From Rhodocaloribacter litoris (lineage in GTDB: Bacteria > Bacteroidota > Rhodothermia > Rhodothermales > ISCAR-4553): 64,000 bases of DNA. Positions 1-8,374 of the stretch are shown here, in pieces. The stretch covers positions 3,081,868-3,145,867 of the forward strand of contig NZ_CP076718.1 of the NCBI RefSeq assembly GCF_011682235.2. Direction: 5' to 3'. How positions within the stretch are numbered: the stretch's first letter is position 1; every line of letters begins with the position of its first letter. A program made the position numbers and the translations under genes. Under the pieces are notes generated by a model. The model was given only the letters and a program-made list of their open reading frames with translations. It was not told the origin of the DNA and did not search any database.

Positions 1-30
1 GACAGACGGCTCCAATAAAGGGTACGGTGC

Positions 31-69
31 CTTAAGCCATCCTGAAAGAAACCTTAAGGATATTTAAGG
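31..69. promoter_or_regulatory. Operator-like box 1 (11-bp-phased TTAA repeats)
   Basis: Four direct repeat units are seen: CTTAA at 31, CTGAA at 42, CTTAA at 53 and TTTAAGG at 63, so the unit starts are spaced 11, 11 and 10 bp. The same architecture recurs at 3529, 9176 and 13218. It lies downstream of the last leftward gene here, so it probably serves a gene beyond the left edge. Helical-phase direct repeats are typical targets of OmpR-family response regulators; that the regulator encoded at 13325 binds here is inference. Confidence 0.6.
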
Positions 70-136
70 TGGGGTGGGGCGCCCCGGGGGCCCCGGTTGT
101 CGGCCGGTGCCCCCGGTCTACTATAGAGAGGAGGGT

Positions 137-406
137 TCAGCTTGGCTCTGATTTCGCCCAGCGTCGATACAGGGCATTGTAGATGAGTGAAAAGACCAGC
201 CCGATATAGACGCCCCAGAGGAAACTCTCGAAAAGCCCCAGGATGAAGCTTCCGAAGGTGAGCCAGGTAAAGGCCGGCAGAACGGTTTCCAGGAACGTGT
301 GCATATGCACACTATCTGGGGTGATCAGGCCGTACAGGACGCAGAGGAGGTAGCTGAGGCTGGTAAAGAGGGCCAGCGCCCAGGTAACGAGTCGGGTGTT
401 CAACAT
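137..406 (-). CDS. DUF5676 family small membrane protein
   Basis: An 89-residue protein of unknown biochemical role. Two hydrophobic stretches (about residues 8-27 and 45-75) predict a small integral membrane protein, and the segment around TWLTFGSFILGL plus ESFLWG resembles the DUF5676 family, which I recall from metal-resistance neighbourhoods. It is the last gene of a leftward unit that begins with the universal stress protein gene and runs through a site-2 protease and a patatin, with a 99-bp gap to the gene before it. The ATG at 406 is the natural start. Family assignment is by pattern recognition; no function can be derived from the sequence alone. Confidence 0.7.
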   Translation of the reverse strand: MLNTRLVTWALALFTSLSYLLCVLYGLITPDSVHMHTFLETVLPAFTWLTFGSFILGLFESFLWGVYIGLVFSLIYNALYRRWAKSEPS

Positions 407-505
407 GGCATCCTCACGGGTTTGGTTCAGGAGACAACGAAAGTATGCGATGCAACGGGGGAGGGCAGCGTGCGGCCGGAGGCACCCGAGCCGGGCGCCC
501 GAGCG

Positions 506-625
506 CTACCCTTCCCGGTGCCTGCCGTGCCCGCCATGGCCGTGACCGTGCCCGAACAGGTGGAGGGCGATAAAGGCCAGCAACAGCAGGACGAAAAACC
601 AGTTTTCAGCGAGCCAGTCCATCAT
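506..625 (-). CDS. 39-residue membrane peptide with Gly-His tail (DUF2933-like)
   Basis: A very short protein: one transmembrane helix (about residues 9-24, FFVLLLLAFIALHLF) followed by a tail of alternating Gly and His ending in Arg-rich residues. This is the layout of DUF2933-type peptides seen in metal-resistance clusters. Two adjacent ATG codons (625 and 622) can start it; a longer open frame exists upstream but has no hydrophobic or family signal and overlaps the patatin gene. The His tail suggests metal binding at the membrane surface, which is inference. It lies 46 bp after the patatin gene and 99 bp before the DUF5676 gene in the same leftward unit. Confidence 0.6.
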   Translation of the reverse strand: MMDWLAENWFFVLLLLAFIALHLFGHGHGHGGHGRHREG

Positions 626-671
626 GTGTTTCGACCAGGATGATGGGTTCAGGGGGGTAGCAAAGGGGCTG

Positions 672-1598
672 TCAGTGGGCGGCGACGGAGGGGGGGGAGG
701 GGGTTGTCCCCGGCCGGGGAGGAGGGCCATGGGGGGCCTGTAGTAACCGGGCCAAGACCTGCCGGTGTTGCCGCACCACACGCCACCCGGCAGCCACACA
801 TTCGCGCCTGGCCTCGAAGTCGAAGGTGTCGATGGTGTGGCGGAAAGGAGGGCGCAACACGAGGTCGGCCAGGCCCAGGCGCGCGTCAGCATGACGCAGG
901 TGGCAGATCTCCATGGCCCGCAGCAGGGCCTGGTATCCGTTGTGGACCTCGGCCGGGGTCAGGGCCTGGCCGGGATCCACCGCGATGACCACGGGGTTGC
1001 CGAAGCCCCTCGCCACATCCACGGGGGCGATGTCGGCATAGGCTCCGTCGGCCAGCAGCCGGTTCCCGCGTCGCAACGGGGGGAGCACGCCGGCGAGGGC
1101 GCTGCTGGCGTAGAGGGCCTCCTCGGCCCGCCCGGAGTATATCACATACCGCTGGCCCGAACGCAGGTCGGTGGTCGATACGGCCACGGGCAGGCGGGTC
1201 TCTTCCAGGAGCCGCCCCTGCGTCAGCTCATGCAACAGATGGCGACCGGCCGAAAGGGCATACCGGCCGGGGCCCCAGTCCCGCACCATGTCATACACCA
1301 CCTGGGCCCGGGCGAACCACGCCCGTAGCTTGCGCCCGGTGGCCGCCGTATCAGCCGCGGGGAGCGGTTTGGGGAAGGTGCTGGTGTCCATGCTCAGAAG
1401 GGCCTGGTACCAGTCGGGGCGCAGGGCATAGGTAACCCCGACGACCGCCCCCATCGAAACGCCCACGAGGGCCGCGGGGCGATACCCCAGGGCCTCGAGG
1501 GCCCGCAAGACCCCGATGTGGGCGAACCCGCGGGCTCCCCCCCCGGCCAGGACCAGGGTGAAGGGGCGCAGGCGTTCTGAAGTTGAGGAGGAGGACAT
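672..1598 (-). CDS. Patatin-like phospholipase (RssA-type)
   Basis: A 308-residue lipid acyl hydrolase of the patatin family. The oxyanion-hole glycine motif GGGARG is at about residues 19-24, the nucleophile elbow GVSMG with Ser48 follows, and the catalytic Asp lies in ADGAY at about residue 184, so the Ser-Asp dyad is complete. No signal peptide is visible, which suggests a cytosolic or inner-face enzyme acting on membrane phospholipids. It sits between a site-2 protease gene (41 bp upstream) and the Gly-His peptide gene, in a unit preceded by operator box 2. A role in membrane repair under metal stress is inference from context. The C-terminal about 30 residues are Pro/His-rich and not conserved-looking. 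Confidence 0.85.
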   Translation of the reverse strand: MSSSSTSERLRPFTLVLAGGGARGFAHIGVLRALEALGYRPAALVGVSMGAVVGVTYALRPDWYQALLSMDTSTFPKPLPAADTAATGRKLRAWFARAQVVYDMVRDWGPGRYALSAGRHLLHELTQGRLLEETRLPVAVSTTDLRSGQRYVIYSGRAEEALYASSALAGVLPPLRRGNRLLADGAYADIAPVDVARGFGNPVVIAVDPGQALTPAEVHNGYQALLRAMEICHLRHADARLGLADLVLRPPFRHTIDTFDFEARRECVAAGWRVVRQHRQVLARLLQAPHGPPPRPGTTPSPPSVAAH

Positions 1599-1639
1599 CG
1601 CCGGGAACCGGTTTGTGCGTGCAGCGCGTGGTCGCTGGG

Positions 1640-2989
1640 TCAGGTGTACGGGCAGTGAATCCCCAGGGAGGCGTAAAGGGCATGGGGTACGGGCAGCAGG
1701 ATCAACAGCAACAGGACGAAGGCCGCAGCTCCCAGCACCATGCGCCCGTGGGGCACGCGGGTGAGGTCGTTGCGGGCCGGGGCATCTTCGGTGCCAGCCA
1801 GGAAAAAGATCAACAGGGCCCAGAACAGCAGGCCACTCCAGACAAACAGGCCCAACAGGACGAGGGCGACGAGCGAGACGACGCCAACCGTCCGGGCCGT
1901 CCGGTGCCCGAGCAGGGCATGGACCATATGGCCGCCGTCGAGCTGGCCCACCGGGATCAGGTTGAGCGCCGTGACGAGCAGGCCCAGCCAGCCCGCAAAA
2001 GCCACGGGGTGCAAGATCAAGCGGTGCCCTTCGAGGACGGCCTCACCCAGGGCGGCCTTTGCCAGGAAGGCCAGCAAGATCGAGGAGCCTACGTCGGCCC
2101 CGCCCATGAACATCGACGGGCCCGCCCCGTCGGGCACCAGGGTTGAATACCGGAGGCCGATGAGCAAGGCGGGGAGGGCGATGACCAGCCCTGCCAGCGG
2201 TCCGGCCACGGCTACATCGAACAGCGCACGACGGTGCGGTGCCAGCGACTTCATCTGGATAAAGGCGCCGAAGGTACCCAGGCCAAAGGGTACGGGGATG
2301 AAGTAGGGCAACGAAACGTGCATTCCGTAACGGCGGGCCGTGAGGTAATGCCCCATTTCGTGGGCCCCCAGGATGAACAGCAGGGCCAGGGCATAGGGGA
2401 GGCCGGCGCCCAGTTGCCCGGGATCCCTTATCAGGTTGATGCCTTGATGCGCTGCTCCGGCCCAGGTGGTGGTGGCCAGTGTGGCGAGGAACAGCAACCC
2501 GTTCAGCCAGGCGTGCTGCCTGCGTGGCGCCGGGGCCGGGAGGGCTTCGGAGGGAGCCAGCACCAGCACCGGCTGGCCGTTCTCGCTTTCCTGTAGCAAT
2601 GGGACCAGCGTACTGTCGGCGAAACGCCGCTGGAGCGCCTCATAAGCAGCCTCCGGCTTCAACGACAGGGGGCCCTCGAAAAAGTAGAAGCCGCCCTTCT
2701 GATAGCTCTTGCTGGGGTACAGGATGTCGATGACCTGGAGCATCAGCGCTTCCGGAACGTCCGCGGGGGGCTGCTCCGCCGGAGGAGCAGCCACGTCTTC
2801 CGCTACCCCTGGCTGGCGTGCCAGGACGTAATACATCCCGGCGAAGCACAGCAACAGGAGCAGCAACAGCAGCCACGGAGAAAGCACGAGGTGCCCGGTC
2901 AGGACGACCACCAGTAGCAGGATCGGCAGCAGGCAAAGGACGATGACCAGCAGCGTCTGCCTGAAGGTGTGGGTAGTAGGGGCGGACAT
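1640..2989 (-). CDS. Site-2 protease family (M50) membrane metalloprotease
   Basis: A 449-residue multi-pass zinc metalloprotease predicted to cut substrates within the membrane. The zinc motif HEMGH is at about residue 210 and the second metal-ligand motif GQLDGGH at about 347, which matches the S2P/EGY1-like branch. Two N-terminal helices are followed by a soluble segment of about 120 residues and then the helical protease core. The start chosen is the ATG at 2989; an in-frame TTG at 3013 is also possible. It lies 45 bp after the universal stress protein gene in the same unit. S2P enzymes often release regulators or trim envelope proteins, but no substrate is evident nearby. Confidence 0.85.
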   Translation of the reverse strand: MSAPTTHTFRQTLLVIVLCLLPILLLVVVLTGHLVLSPWLLLLLLLLCFAGMYYVLARQPGVAEDVAAPPAEQPPADVPEALMLQVIDILYPSKSYQKGGFYFFEGPLSLKPEAAYEALQRRFADSTLVPLLQESENGQPVLVLAPSEALPAPAPRRQHAWLNGLLFLATLATTTWAGAAHQGINLIRDPGQLGAGLPYALALLFILGAHEMGHYLTARRYGMHVSLPYFIPVPFGLGTFGAFIQMKSLAPHRRALFDVAVAGPLAGLVIALPALLIGLRYSTLVPDGAGPSMFMGGADVGSSILLAFLAKAALGEAVLEGHRLILHPVAFAGWLGLLVTALNLIPVGQLDGGHMVHALLGHRTARTVGVVSLVALVLLGLFVWSGLLFWALLIFFLAGTEDAPARNDLTRVPHGRMVLGAAAFVLLLLILLPVPHALYASLGIHCPYT

Positions 2990-3034
2990 CGTTCTCAAGA
3001 GGATGGGGGGCAAGGCAAGCCGAAACCACGTTGG

Positions 3035-3466
3035 TCAGGCACGGGCCTCCTCACGTACGATGGTGACCGGGCAAGGCGCCGTCCGTGCCAGCTGTTGGGA
3101 AAGACTGCGCCCCAGGAGGCGCCTCAGCGCGGAGTGATTACGGCTTCCCGTGACGATCAGGTCGACCTGTTGGTCGGTGGCGTAGCGGAGGAGCGCCTGC
3201 ACGGGGGACACCCCGCGCGAGACGGCAAATTGAATCTCCAGTTCCTCGGTGGAGACCGGGGTGCTGGCTCGCAGGGTCTCCAGGAACACCTCGTCTGGGA
3301 GCTCGGCTTCCGGGGGGACGTTATCCGGGTCACCCGGCTGAAGGGCCCCGTAGACGATGTGGATGCGGGCACCGTGCTGCCGGGCACAGGCGAGGGCGAA
3401 AGAGAGGGGGGCATCGGATGCGTCGGCGAGATCCCGCGCGACGAGGATGTTGCGGACCGGTACCAT
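3035..3466 (-). CDS. Universal stress protein (UspA family)
   Basis: A 143-residue single-domain Usp protein. It begins with the typical strand NILVARDLADAS and ends with the nucleotide-binding signature GSRNHS followed by GRS and the strand PCPVTIV, suggesting an ATP-binding Usp. It is the first gene of a leftward unit (Usp, site-2 protease, patatin, Gly-His peptide, DUF5676). The ATG at 3466 lies about 44 bp downstream of a TAGGTTGG promoter element and operator box 2, so it is probably under the control of the local response regulator. The exact physiological role is unknown. Confidence 0.88.
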   Translation of the reverse strand: MVPVRNILVARDLADASDAPLSFALACARQHGARIHIVYGALQPGDPDNVPPEAELPDEVFLETLRASTPVSTEELEIQFAVSRGVSPVQALLRYATDQQVDLIVTGSRNHSALRRLLGRSLSQQLARTAPCPVTIVREEARA

Positions 3467-3509
3467 GGCAGGGCCTCCAGGATTACGTGAAGAAAACTGC
3501 TATCGGTTG

Positions 3510-3567
3510 CCAACCTAGGGCTGGCTTCCTGAAAAGACCCTTAAAGCCCCCTTAAAACCTGTTAAGG
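3510..3567 (-). promoter_or_regulatory. Operator box 2 with Bacteroidetes-type -7 element
   Basis: On the plus strand the units are CTGAA at 3529, CTTAA at 3540, CTTAA at 3551 and GTTAAGG at 3561 (spacing 11, 11, 10). Reading leftward, the last unit forms TTTTCAGG; 10 nt further is TAGGTTGG (3517-3510), a 7-of-8 match to the Bacteroidetes -7 element TAnnTTTG. The gene start is at 3466, so the leader would be about 40 nt. The geometry suggests an activator bound just upstream of, or over, the -33 region. Confidence 0.6.
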
Positions 3568-3960
3568 CGGTATCGGCCGGGGGCTTATCGGGCCCCCTGG
3601 ATCTCTGCAAACCCGATCCCTTCGCGTGGCGCGTCGGAGCAGGCAGGCAAAAAGGAGCACTTCCGCGGGTACTTTCAGGGGGGAATGCAGGCCGGTGGTG
3701 AGGGGATCGCGGCGATCAACGAACCGGGTGCGGGGCAAGCCGGATTGCAGGATGGGGGAGGGATGTGCACGGCGCTACGATGGCACGCCAGGGGGCTTGC
3801 ACACGAGAGGCCTCACAGATGTGGCTTCTTGCCGCCAGGGAAGGCGGTACGGGGAGGTTTCACGAGGACCAACCGCCGGCACTCCCGGGGCTAAAGGCGG
3901 GTAAAGCAGCCTCTCCTTGGTCGATGGTTAGGTTGCCGGGAGGAGCTGATGGGGGTATGC
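3568..3960. other. Intergenic stretch without recognisable gene
   Basis: About 390 bp between operator box 2 and the stop of the FAD oxidoreductase gene. Open frames here overlap on both strands, lack hydrophobic or motif signals and match no family I recognise. I see no RNA gene or clear terminator. Confidence 0.4.
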
Positions 3961-5130
3961 TCAGGAGGCGCCCTTCGAGTGCCTTTCTACGCAGCGTTCC
4001 ATACCGCGGGTGTCGACCTGCCTGCCGTGGGTACACCACAGGCAGGCACAGGCCTCCTCCTGGCAGGCCTCTTCGCGCAGGCGAGGATGAATGTGTCGCC
4101 GGGCGAGGTCGTAGAGCCTGTGCTTGAGGGGAGAGGGCTGGTAATGCTCGTGCAATTTGGTAATCACATCCAGCCCCGTCAGACGCCGGAGGACCCACTC
4201 GTAGCCGTAATTGCCGAGCTGGTTATACAGCATGCGGTTGACGAGCGAAGTTTCGAGCCGGGGGAGCAGGTGCGTACGGCACAGGTCATTGTAATCCAGC
4301 TCCTGCACGATAGCACGGGCAGCCAGGGTGCCGGAGAGCAGAGCATAGCGTAGCCCGAAGCCCCAGAGGGCATCCTGGAAGCCGGCCCGCTCGCCTACCA
4401 GGTACATGCGGTGGTTCCGAACCCAGGGGGGGCTTATCCTGAAGTTGACATAACCGCCGAATGGTCGGGGATTTTTTACGTCGAGATCGACCACGTCCAG
4501 GATCGTTTGGAGGGTTTGGTCGAAGTAATGCGTGGCCTGCTCGAAGTGGTCGAAGAGACAGGTGGCCAGGGTAGCCCGGCCTGCATGGATGAGCAGGTAG
4601 GCGTATCCGCGCGGCGCCAGGTGGTCTCCCAGAAAACCAAAGCAGGCATCAGGATGTGAGGTTTCGAAGAGCAGGCCCCGGGCAATCGCATCCGGCGCAC
4701 GGGGGCCGGTAGCCACGATGACCTTGGCCGCGCGGGCCGTGTCAACCTTTTCTCCGAACCGGATCTCGGCGCCGGCCTGAAGGGCTTGCTCCTTGAGCCC
4801 CTGATCGAGCGATGCCGGTGCAGGACCCCGCTGCACGAGATAGAAGAGGGGGCGCCGCGTCCGTAGGGGATAAGCCTGGCCCGAGGGGGCGTAGAAAGTA
4901 CCCGACGAAAAGGGGACACACCTGAAGGTGGTTTCGATCCCCAGGGCCGCCAGGACGTCCCGCACATCCTCTTCCGTAGACCAGTTCTCTAGCCCCTGGA
5001 AGTCTCCGTGAAACCGAGACCCGACCTCTTGTGCCTGCTCGAAGACGACGGGGTGCCATCCTGCACGCGCCAGGTACAGCGCCGCTGCCAGCCCGGCGGG
5101 TCCTGCGCCGATGATATGAACCTCTTTCAT
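3961..5130 (-). CDS. FAD-dependent oxidoreductase (geranylgeranyl-reductase-like)
   Basis: A 389-residue flavoprotein. The dinucleotide-binding motif GAGPAG is at residues 8-13 with the acidic strand end FEQ following, and a second conserved stretch (YLVGERAGFQDALWG, about residues 243-257) corresponds to the GD-type FAD motif of geranylgeranyl-reductase and lycopene-cyclase-like enzymes. The C-terminus carries a Cys cluster (EEACQEEACACLWC) that could bind metal; this is unusual for the family. Its start overlaps the stop of the upstream 141-residue gene (ATGA), showing translational coupling. It is the last gene of the unit headed by the methyltransferase at 9088, so a role in metal or membrane-lipid redox chemistry is possible but unproven. 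Confidence 0.75.
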   Translation of the reverse strand: MKEVHIIGAGPAGLAAALYLARAGWHPVVFEQAQEVGSRFHGDFQGLENWSTEEDVRDVLAALGIETTFRCVPFSSGTFYAPSGQAYPLRTRRPLFYLVQRGPAPASLDQGLKEQALQAGAEIRFGEKVDTARAAKVIVATGPRAPDAIARGLLFETSHPDACFGFLGDHLAPRGYAYLLIHAGRATLATCLFDHFEQATHYFDQTLQTILDVVDLDVKNPRPFGGYVNFRISPPWVRNHRMYLVGERAGFQDALWGFGLRYALLSGTLAARAIVQELDYNDLCRTHLLPRLETSLVNRMLYNQLGNYGYEWVLRRLTGLDVITKLHEHYQPSPLKHRLYDLARRHIHPRLREEACQEEACACLWCTHGRQVDTRGMERCVERHSKGAS

Positions 5131-5552
5131 GCGCTTGGGGCTTGCTCAACGGCTGGCAGCGCAGGGGGGTGCGGGGGAGGTTGCTCGAGCCTCTCGGGAA
5201 AAGGGTCCCGAAGGCGCTCTACCTGCCGGATGATCGAAAGGAGTTGTTCTTGCAGGCCGTCGAGGCGTGCGTACACGTGCAGGAGCGTTCGCCAGGTGTC
5301 CTTCGGGGCGCCCTCCTGCCCGATCAGGGAGCGGCCCCGCCGGGCGACCTGCCGGGTGTGGTGATACAGCAGGAGGAGGTCGCGGTGCAGGGTGGCGTAG
5401 GGCCCGTTCACGCACTTCGGGGCGATGGCCTCCGCAAAAGCAGGCGCATGATCCCGTGGAGGAACGGGGGGGGCGGGATCCAGCCGGGGCGTTCCCCGGG
5501 CTCCGAGGAGGGAGTCGGACACGCACCAGGGGGCGTGGGCGGTACGATTCAT
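5127..5552 (-). CDS. Hypothetical protein, 141 residues
   Basis: Not recognised. The N-terminal 45 residues are Pro/Ala-rich and look disordered; the central part (about residues 45-115) is predicted helical and amphipathic with many Leu and Arg; the last 25 residues are again Pro-rich. No signal peptide, membrane helix or metal-binding cluster is apparent. It is translationally coupled to the FAD oxidoreductase (stop TGA overlaps its ATG) and lies 30 bp after copB, so it belongs to the copper unit. A helper or partner role for the oxidoreductase is only a guess. Confidence 0.55.
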   Translation of the reverse strand: MNRTAHAPWCVSDSLLGARGTPRLDPAPPVPPRDHAPAFAEAIAPKCVNGPYATLHRDLLLLYHHTRQVARRGRSLIGQEGAPKDTWRTLLHVYARLDGLQEQLLSIIRQVERLRDPFPERLEQPPPHPPALPAVEQAPSA

Positions 5553-5582
5553 GGCCGATACCTCAACAGGGAAAGGAGAGAC

Positions 5583-7718
5583 TCAGCGTTCGATCTTCAG
5601 GAACCGGGCATTGATCGAGACGATCACGGTGCTGGCCGACATGAAGACGGCGGCGACGGCCGGGCCCAGCAGCAGGCCGAGCTGGTACAGCACCCCGGCG
5701 GCCAGCGGGATGGCCACGATGTTGTAACCGGCCGCCCACCACAGATTCTGGATCATCTTCCGGTAGGTGGCACGCGAGAGCCTTAACACCGCCAGCACAT
5801 CCTTCGGATTGCTGCGAACCAGGATGATGTCGGCGGTCTCGATGGCCACGTCCGTACCGGCCCCCACGGCGATGCCCACGTCGGCCTGGGCCAGTGCGGG
5901 CGCATCGTTGACCCCGTCCCCGGTCATGGCGACGGTCAACCCACGGGCCTGCACTTCCTTGACCTTCTCGGCTTTCTGGTGGGGAAGCACCTCGGCGAAG
6001 TACTCATCCAGCCCGATCTGTTGGCTGACCCAGGCGGCCACCTTGCGGTTGTCGCCGGTGAGCATCATCGTCCGGATCCCCATGCGCTTGAGGGCGGCGA
6101 TGGCCTCGCGAGACTCGGGGCGGATGACGTCGGCCAGCGCGAGGGCGCCGACCAGCCGCCCGTCGATCAGGACGAAGACGACGGTCTTGCCCTGCTCCGA
6201 GAGTTCCTCATACCGCGGGTCGTCGAACGCGATGCCGTGTTCTTTCAGGTAGCCGGGGCTGACGATCTTGACCTCCCGCCCCTCGACGGTGCCTTCGGCT
6301 CCCTTGCCGGGGATGGCGTTGAAGTTTTCGACGGCCGGCGGGCGCTCGACCGCCGCCGCGATGGCCTGGGCGATGGGGTGCTCCGAATGGGCCTCTACCG
6401 CGGCGGCGTACCGGAGCAGTTCGTCTTCCGTCAGCGCCTGGTCGAAGAGGAGGGTGTCGGTGATGCCGAACCGGCCCTCGGTGAGTGTGCCGGTTTTGTC
6501 GAAGATGATCGCCTGCAGGTTCCGCGCTGCCTCGAAGGCGGAACGGTCGCGGATGAGGAGCCCGTTCTGTGCCGAGAGCGCCGTCGAGACGGCCACCACC
6601 AGCGGCACGGCCAGCCCGAGGGCGTGCGGACAGGCGATCACCATCACCGTCACCATGCGTTCGAGGGCGAAGTCGAAGGGCTGGTCCATCAGGACGATCC
6701 AGACGAAGAGCGTGAGGGCCCCGCCCCCGAGCGCGACGAACGTCAACCACCGGGCGGCTCGGTTGGCCAGGTCCTGCGTCTTCGACTTCGACTCCTGGGC
6801 CTGCCGTACCAGGTCGATCACCTGGGCGAGGAAGCTCTCCGACCCGGTCTTCTGTACCTCCAGGATAAGGGACCCTTCCCCGTTGATGGCCCCGCCGATC
6901 ACCACGTCGCCTTCCTTTTTGTTCACCGGCACCGATTCGCCCGTGAGCATGGCCTCATTCACGGCGCTCTGCCCCTGGACCACCACCCCGTCGGCCGGGA
7001 TCTTTTCGCCGGGCCGGACGAGGACCCGGTCCCCCGCCTGGAGCTGATCGAGGGGCACGTCCACCACGCTGCCGTCGGGTTGCACCCGGTGGGCCTCGCT
7101 GGGCATGAGGCGGGCCAGTTCATCCAGCGCCCGGGAAGCGCCCAGCACCGACTTCATCTCGATCCAGTGCCCCAGCAGCATCACGTCGATCAGCGTGGCC
7201 AGCTCCCAGAAGAAGATCTTGCCGGCCAGCCCGAAGACCACGGCGCTGCTGTAGACGTAGGCCGTGGTGATGGCGACAGAGATGAGGGTCATCATCCCCG
7301 GCTGGCGTTTTCGGAGTTCGGAGAAGAGCCCATTCAGGAACGGCCAGCCGCCGTAGAAGAAGACCACCGAGGAAAGCGCCCAGAGCACATAGCGGTCGCC
7401 CGGAAAGCGCAGCGCCTCTTCGATGCCCAGGAAACCCTGGATCATGGGCGAAAGGGCCAGGATGGGGAGCGTAAGCAGGAGCGAGATCCAGAACCGCTTA
7501 CGGAAGTCTTCCACCATCATGGCGTGATGGTCGTGTCCATGGGCACCGTGCCCGTGGGCGCCATCGTCGTGTCCATGGTCGCCGTGCCCGTGGGCGCCGT
7601 GGTTGTGTCTATGGGCGCCGTGTCCATGGTCGCCGTGCCCGTGGGCGCCGTGGTCGTGTTCGGGGGCCTTCGCAGGGGCATCATGGTCCCCGTCGTGGGA
7701 AGCGTGGGTAGGGTTCAT
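5583..7718 (-). CDS. copB: CopB-type copper/silver P-type ATPase
   Basis: A 711-residue P1B-type ATPase that should export Cu(I/II) or Ag(I) across the inner membrane. Seen in order: a His/Gly/Asp-rich N-terminus (about residues 1-60) in place of a CXXC heavy-metal domain, membrane helices, the actuator motif TGES (about 257), the transmembrane metal motif CPH (about 359), the phosphorylation site DKTGT (about 406) and the hinge GDGVNDAPA (about 598). CPH rather than CPC is diagnostic of the CopB subgroup. The ATG at 7718 gives the conventional N-terminus and overlaps the upstream gene's stop (ATGA); the open frame extends further upstream but only antisense-like sequence precedes it. It lies in the unit led by operator box 3. 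Confidence 0.95.
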   Translation of the reverse strand: MNPTHASHDGDHDAPAKAPEHDHGAHGHGDHGHGAHRHNHGAHGHGDHGHDDGAHGHGAHGHDHHAMMVEDFRKRFWISLLLTLPILALSPMIQGFLGIEEALRFPGDRYVLWALSSVVFFYGGWPFLNGLFSELRKRQPGMMTLISVAITTAYVYSSAVVFGLAGKIFFWELATLIDVMLLGHWIEMKSVLGASRALDELARLMPSEAHRVQPDGSVVDVPLDQLQAGDRVLVRPGEKIPADGVVVQGQSAVNEAMLTGESVPVNKKEGDVVIGGAINGEGSLILEVQKTGSESFLAQVIDLVRQAQESKSKTQDLANRAARWLTFVALGGGALTLFVWIVLMDQPFDFALERMVTVMVIACPHALGLAVPLVVAVSTALSAQNGLLIRDRSAFEAARNLQAIIFDKTGTLTEGRFGITDTLLFDQALTEDELLRYAAAVEAHSEHPIAQAIAAAVERPPAVENFNAIPGKGAEGTVEGREVKIVSPGYLKEHGIAFDDPRYEELSEQGKTVVFVLIDGRLVGALALADVIRPESREAIAALKRMGIRTMMLTGDNRKVAAWVSQQIGLDEYFAEVLPHQKAEKVKEVQARGLTVAMTGDGVNDAPALAQADVGIAVGAGTDVAIETADIILVRSNPKDVLAVLRLSRATYRKMIQNLWWAAGYNIVAIPLAAGVLYQLGLLLGPAVAAVFMSASTVIVSINARFLKIER

Positions 7719-8371
7719 GGCTGGTTCTCGTGTGCGTTCGAGGCGTTGGTGTTTTCGGTCGGGGTCTGAGGGTGGCGCAGGGCTTTCTGTAAGGTAACCA
7801 GGAAGCCGAACGCCGGGTCTTTGAACTGTGCGTGATGGAGCACGTCCCAGTATTGGTCGAGGTAGGCTTGCAGGAAATGGATGACGTGGCCCAGAGGGAG
7901 GACCCGTACCCCGGCCTGGGGGACGGCCTCGGGGCGGGAGGCAAAGACCAGGAGCCGCACCCGGTGTCCGTGTGGACCGGTAGCCGTGCCGTCTCGACGT
8001 ACCCGGCGCACCAGCGCGGGGGCTTCTTCGGGGGCACAACACCCGAAGCGCACCAGCGCCGTCTCCAGGACGGCCGGGTCGGTCGTGGCTTCATTGAGCC
8101 GGGCGCGTCCCTCCTTCACTTCGCCGATCAGCATGTCGGGCACGTCTGCCGGCACGTCGAGCCGTGGGTCCGGCTGGAAAGAGGCGGGAGCCGTCTCCGG
8201 GAGCCCGGCCACCAGGCGACCGGCGTTGGGGAACCGGAAGGCCAGGACGTCGAGGTCGGTCACGGCTCGGTACCCCCCATGCCGTGAGGCTTCCAGCACC
8301 GGGTACTCGCATACGGTGAAGTAGCCGTTGACATGTAGATAGGCACGGACCAGCGCAACGGCGTTATCCAT
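7715..8371 (-). CDS. Conserved hypothetical, possible PD-(D/E)XK-like fold
   Basis: A 218-residue soluble protein that I do not recognise as a named family. An acidic strand [10 protein letters not shown] (about residues 39-48) is followed about 40 residues later by GEVKEG (residues 87-92); the spacing D...ExK resembles a PD-(D/E)XK nuclease core, but the evidence is only this pattern. The second half has a strand RVRLLVFAS and a helical end, and the tail is Asn/Thr-rich. It is translationally coupled to copB (its TGA overlaps the copB ATG) and starts 3 bp after the upstream methyltransferase gene. It may be unrelated to nucleic acid; a structure prediction would decide. Confidence 0.6.
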   Translation of the reverse strand: MDNAVALVRAYLHVNGYFTVCEYPVLEASRHGGYRAVTDLDVLAFRFPNAGRLVAGLPETAPASFQPDPRLDVPADVPDMLIGEVKEGRARLNEATTDPAVLETALVRFGCCAPEEAPALVRRVRRDGTATGPHGHRVRLLVFASRPEAVPQAGVRVLPLGHVIHFLQAYLDQYWDVLHHAQFKDPAFGFLVTLQKALRHPQTPTENTNASNAHENQP

Positions 8372-8374
8372 GGC

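Noticed and set aside
3568-3960. Small protein gene in the gap after the universal stress protein promoter
   Set aside because: Overlapping frames on both strands show no hydrophobic pattern, motif or consistent codon use.
5979-7769. Long open frame antisense to copB
   Set aside because: The product is rich in His, Asp, Arg and Gly with no domain, and the opposite strand encodes all P-type ATPase motifs.
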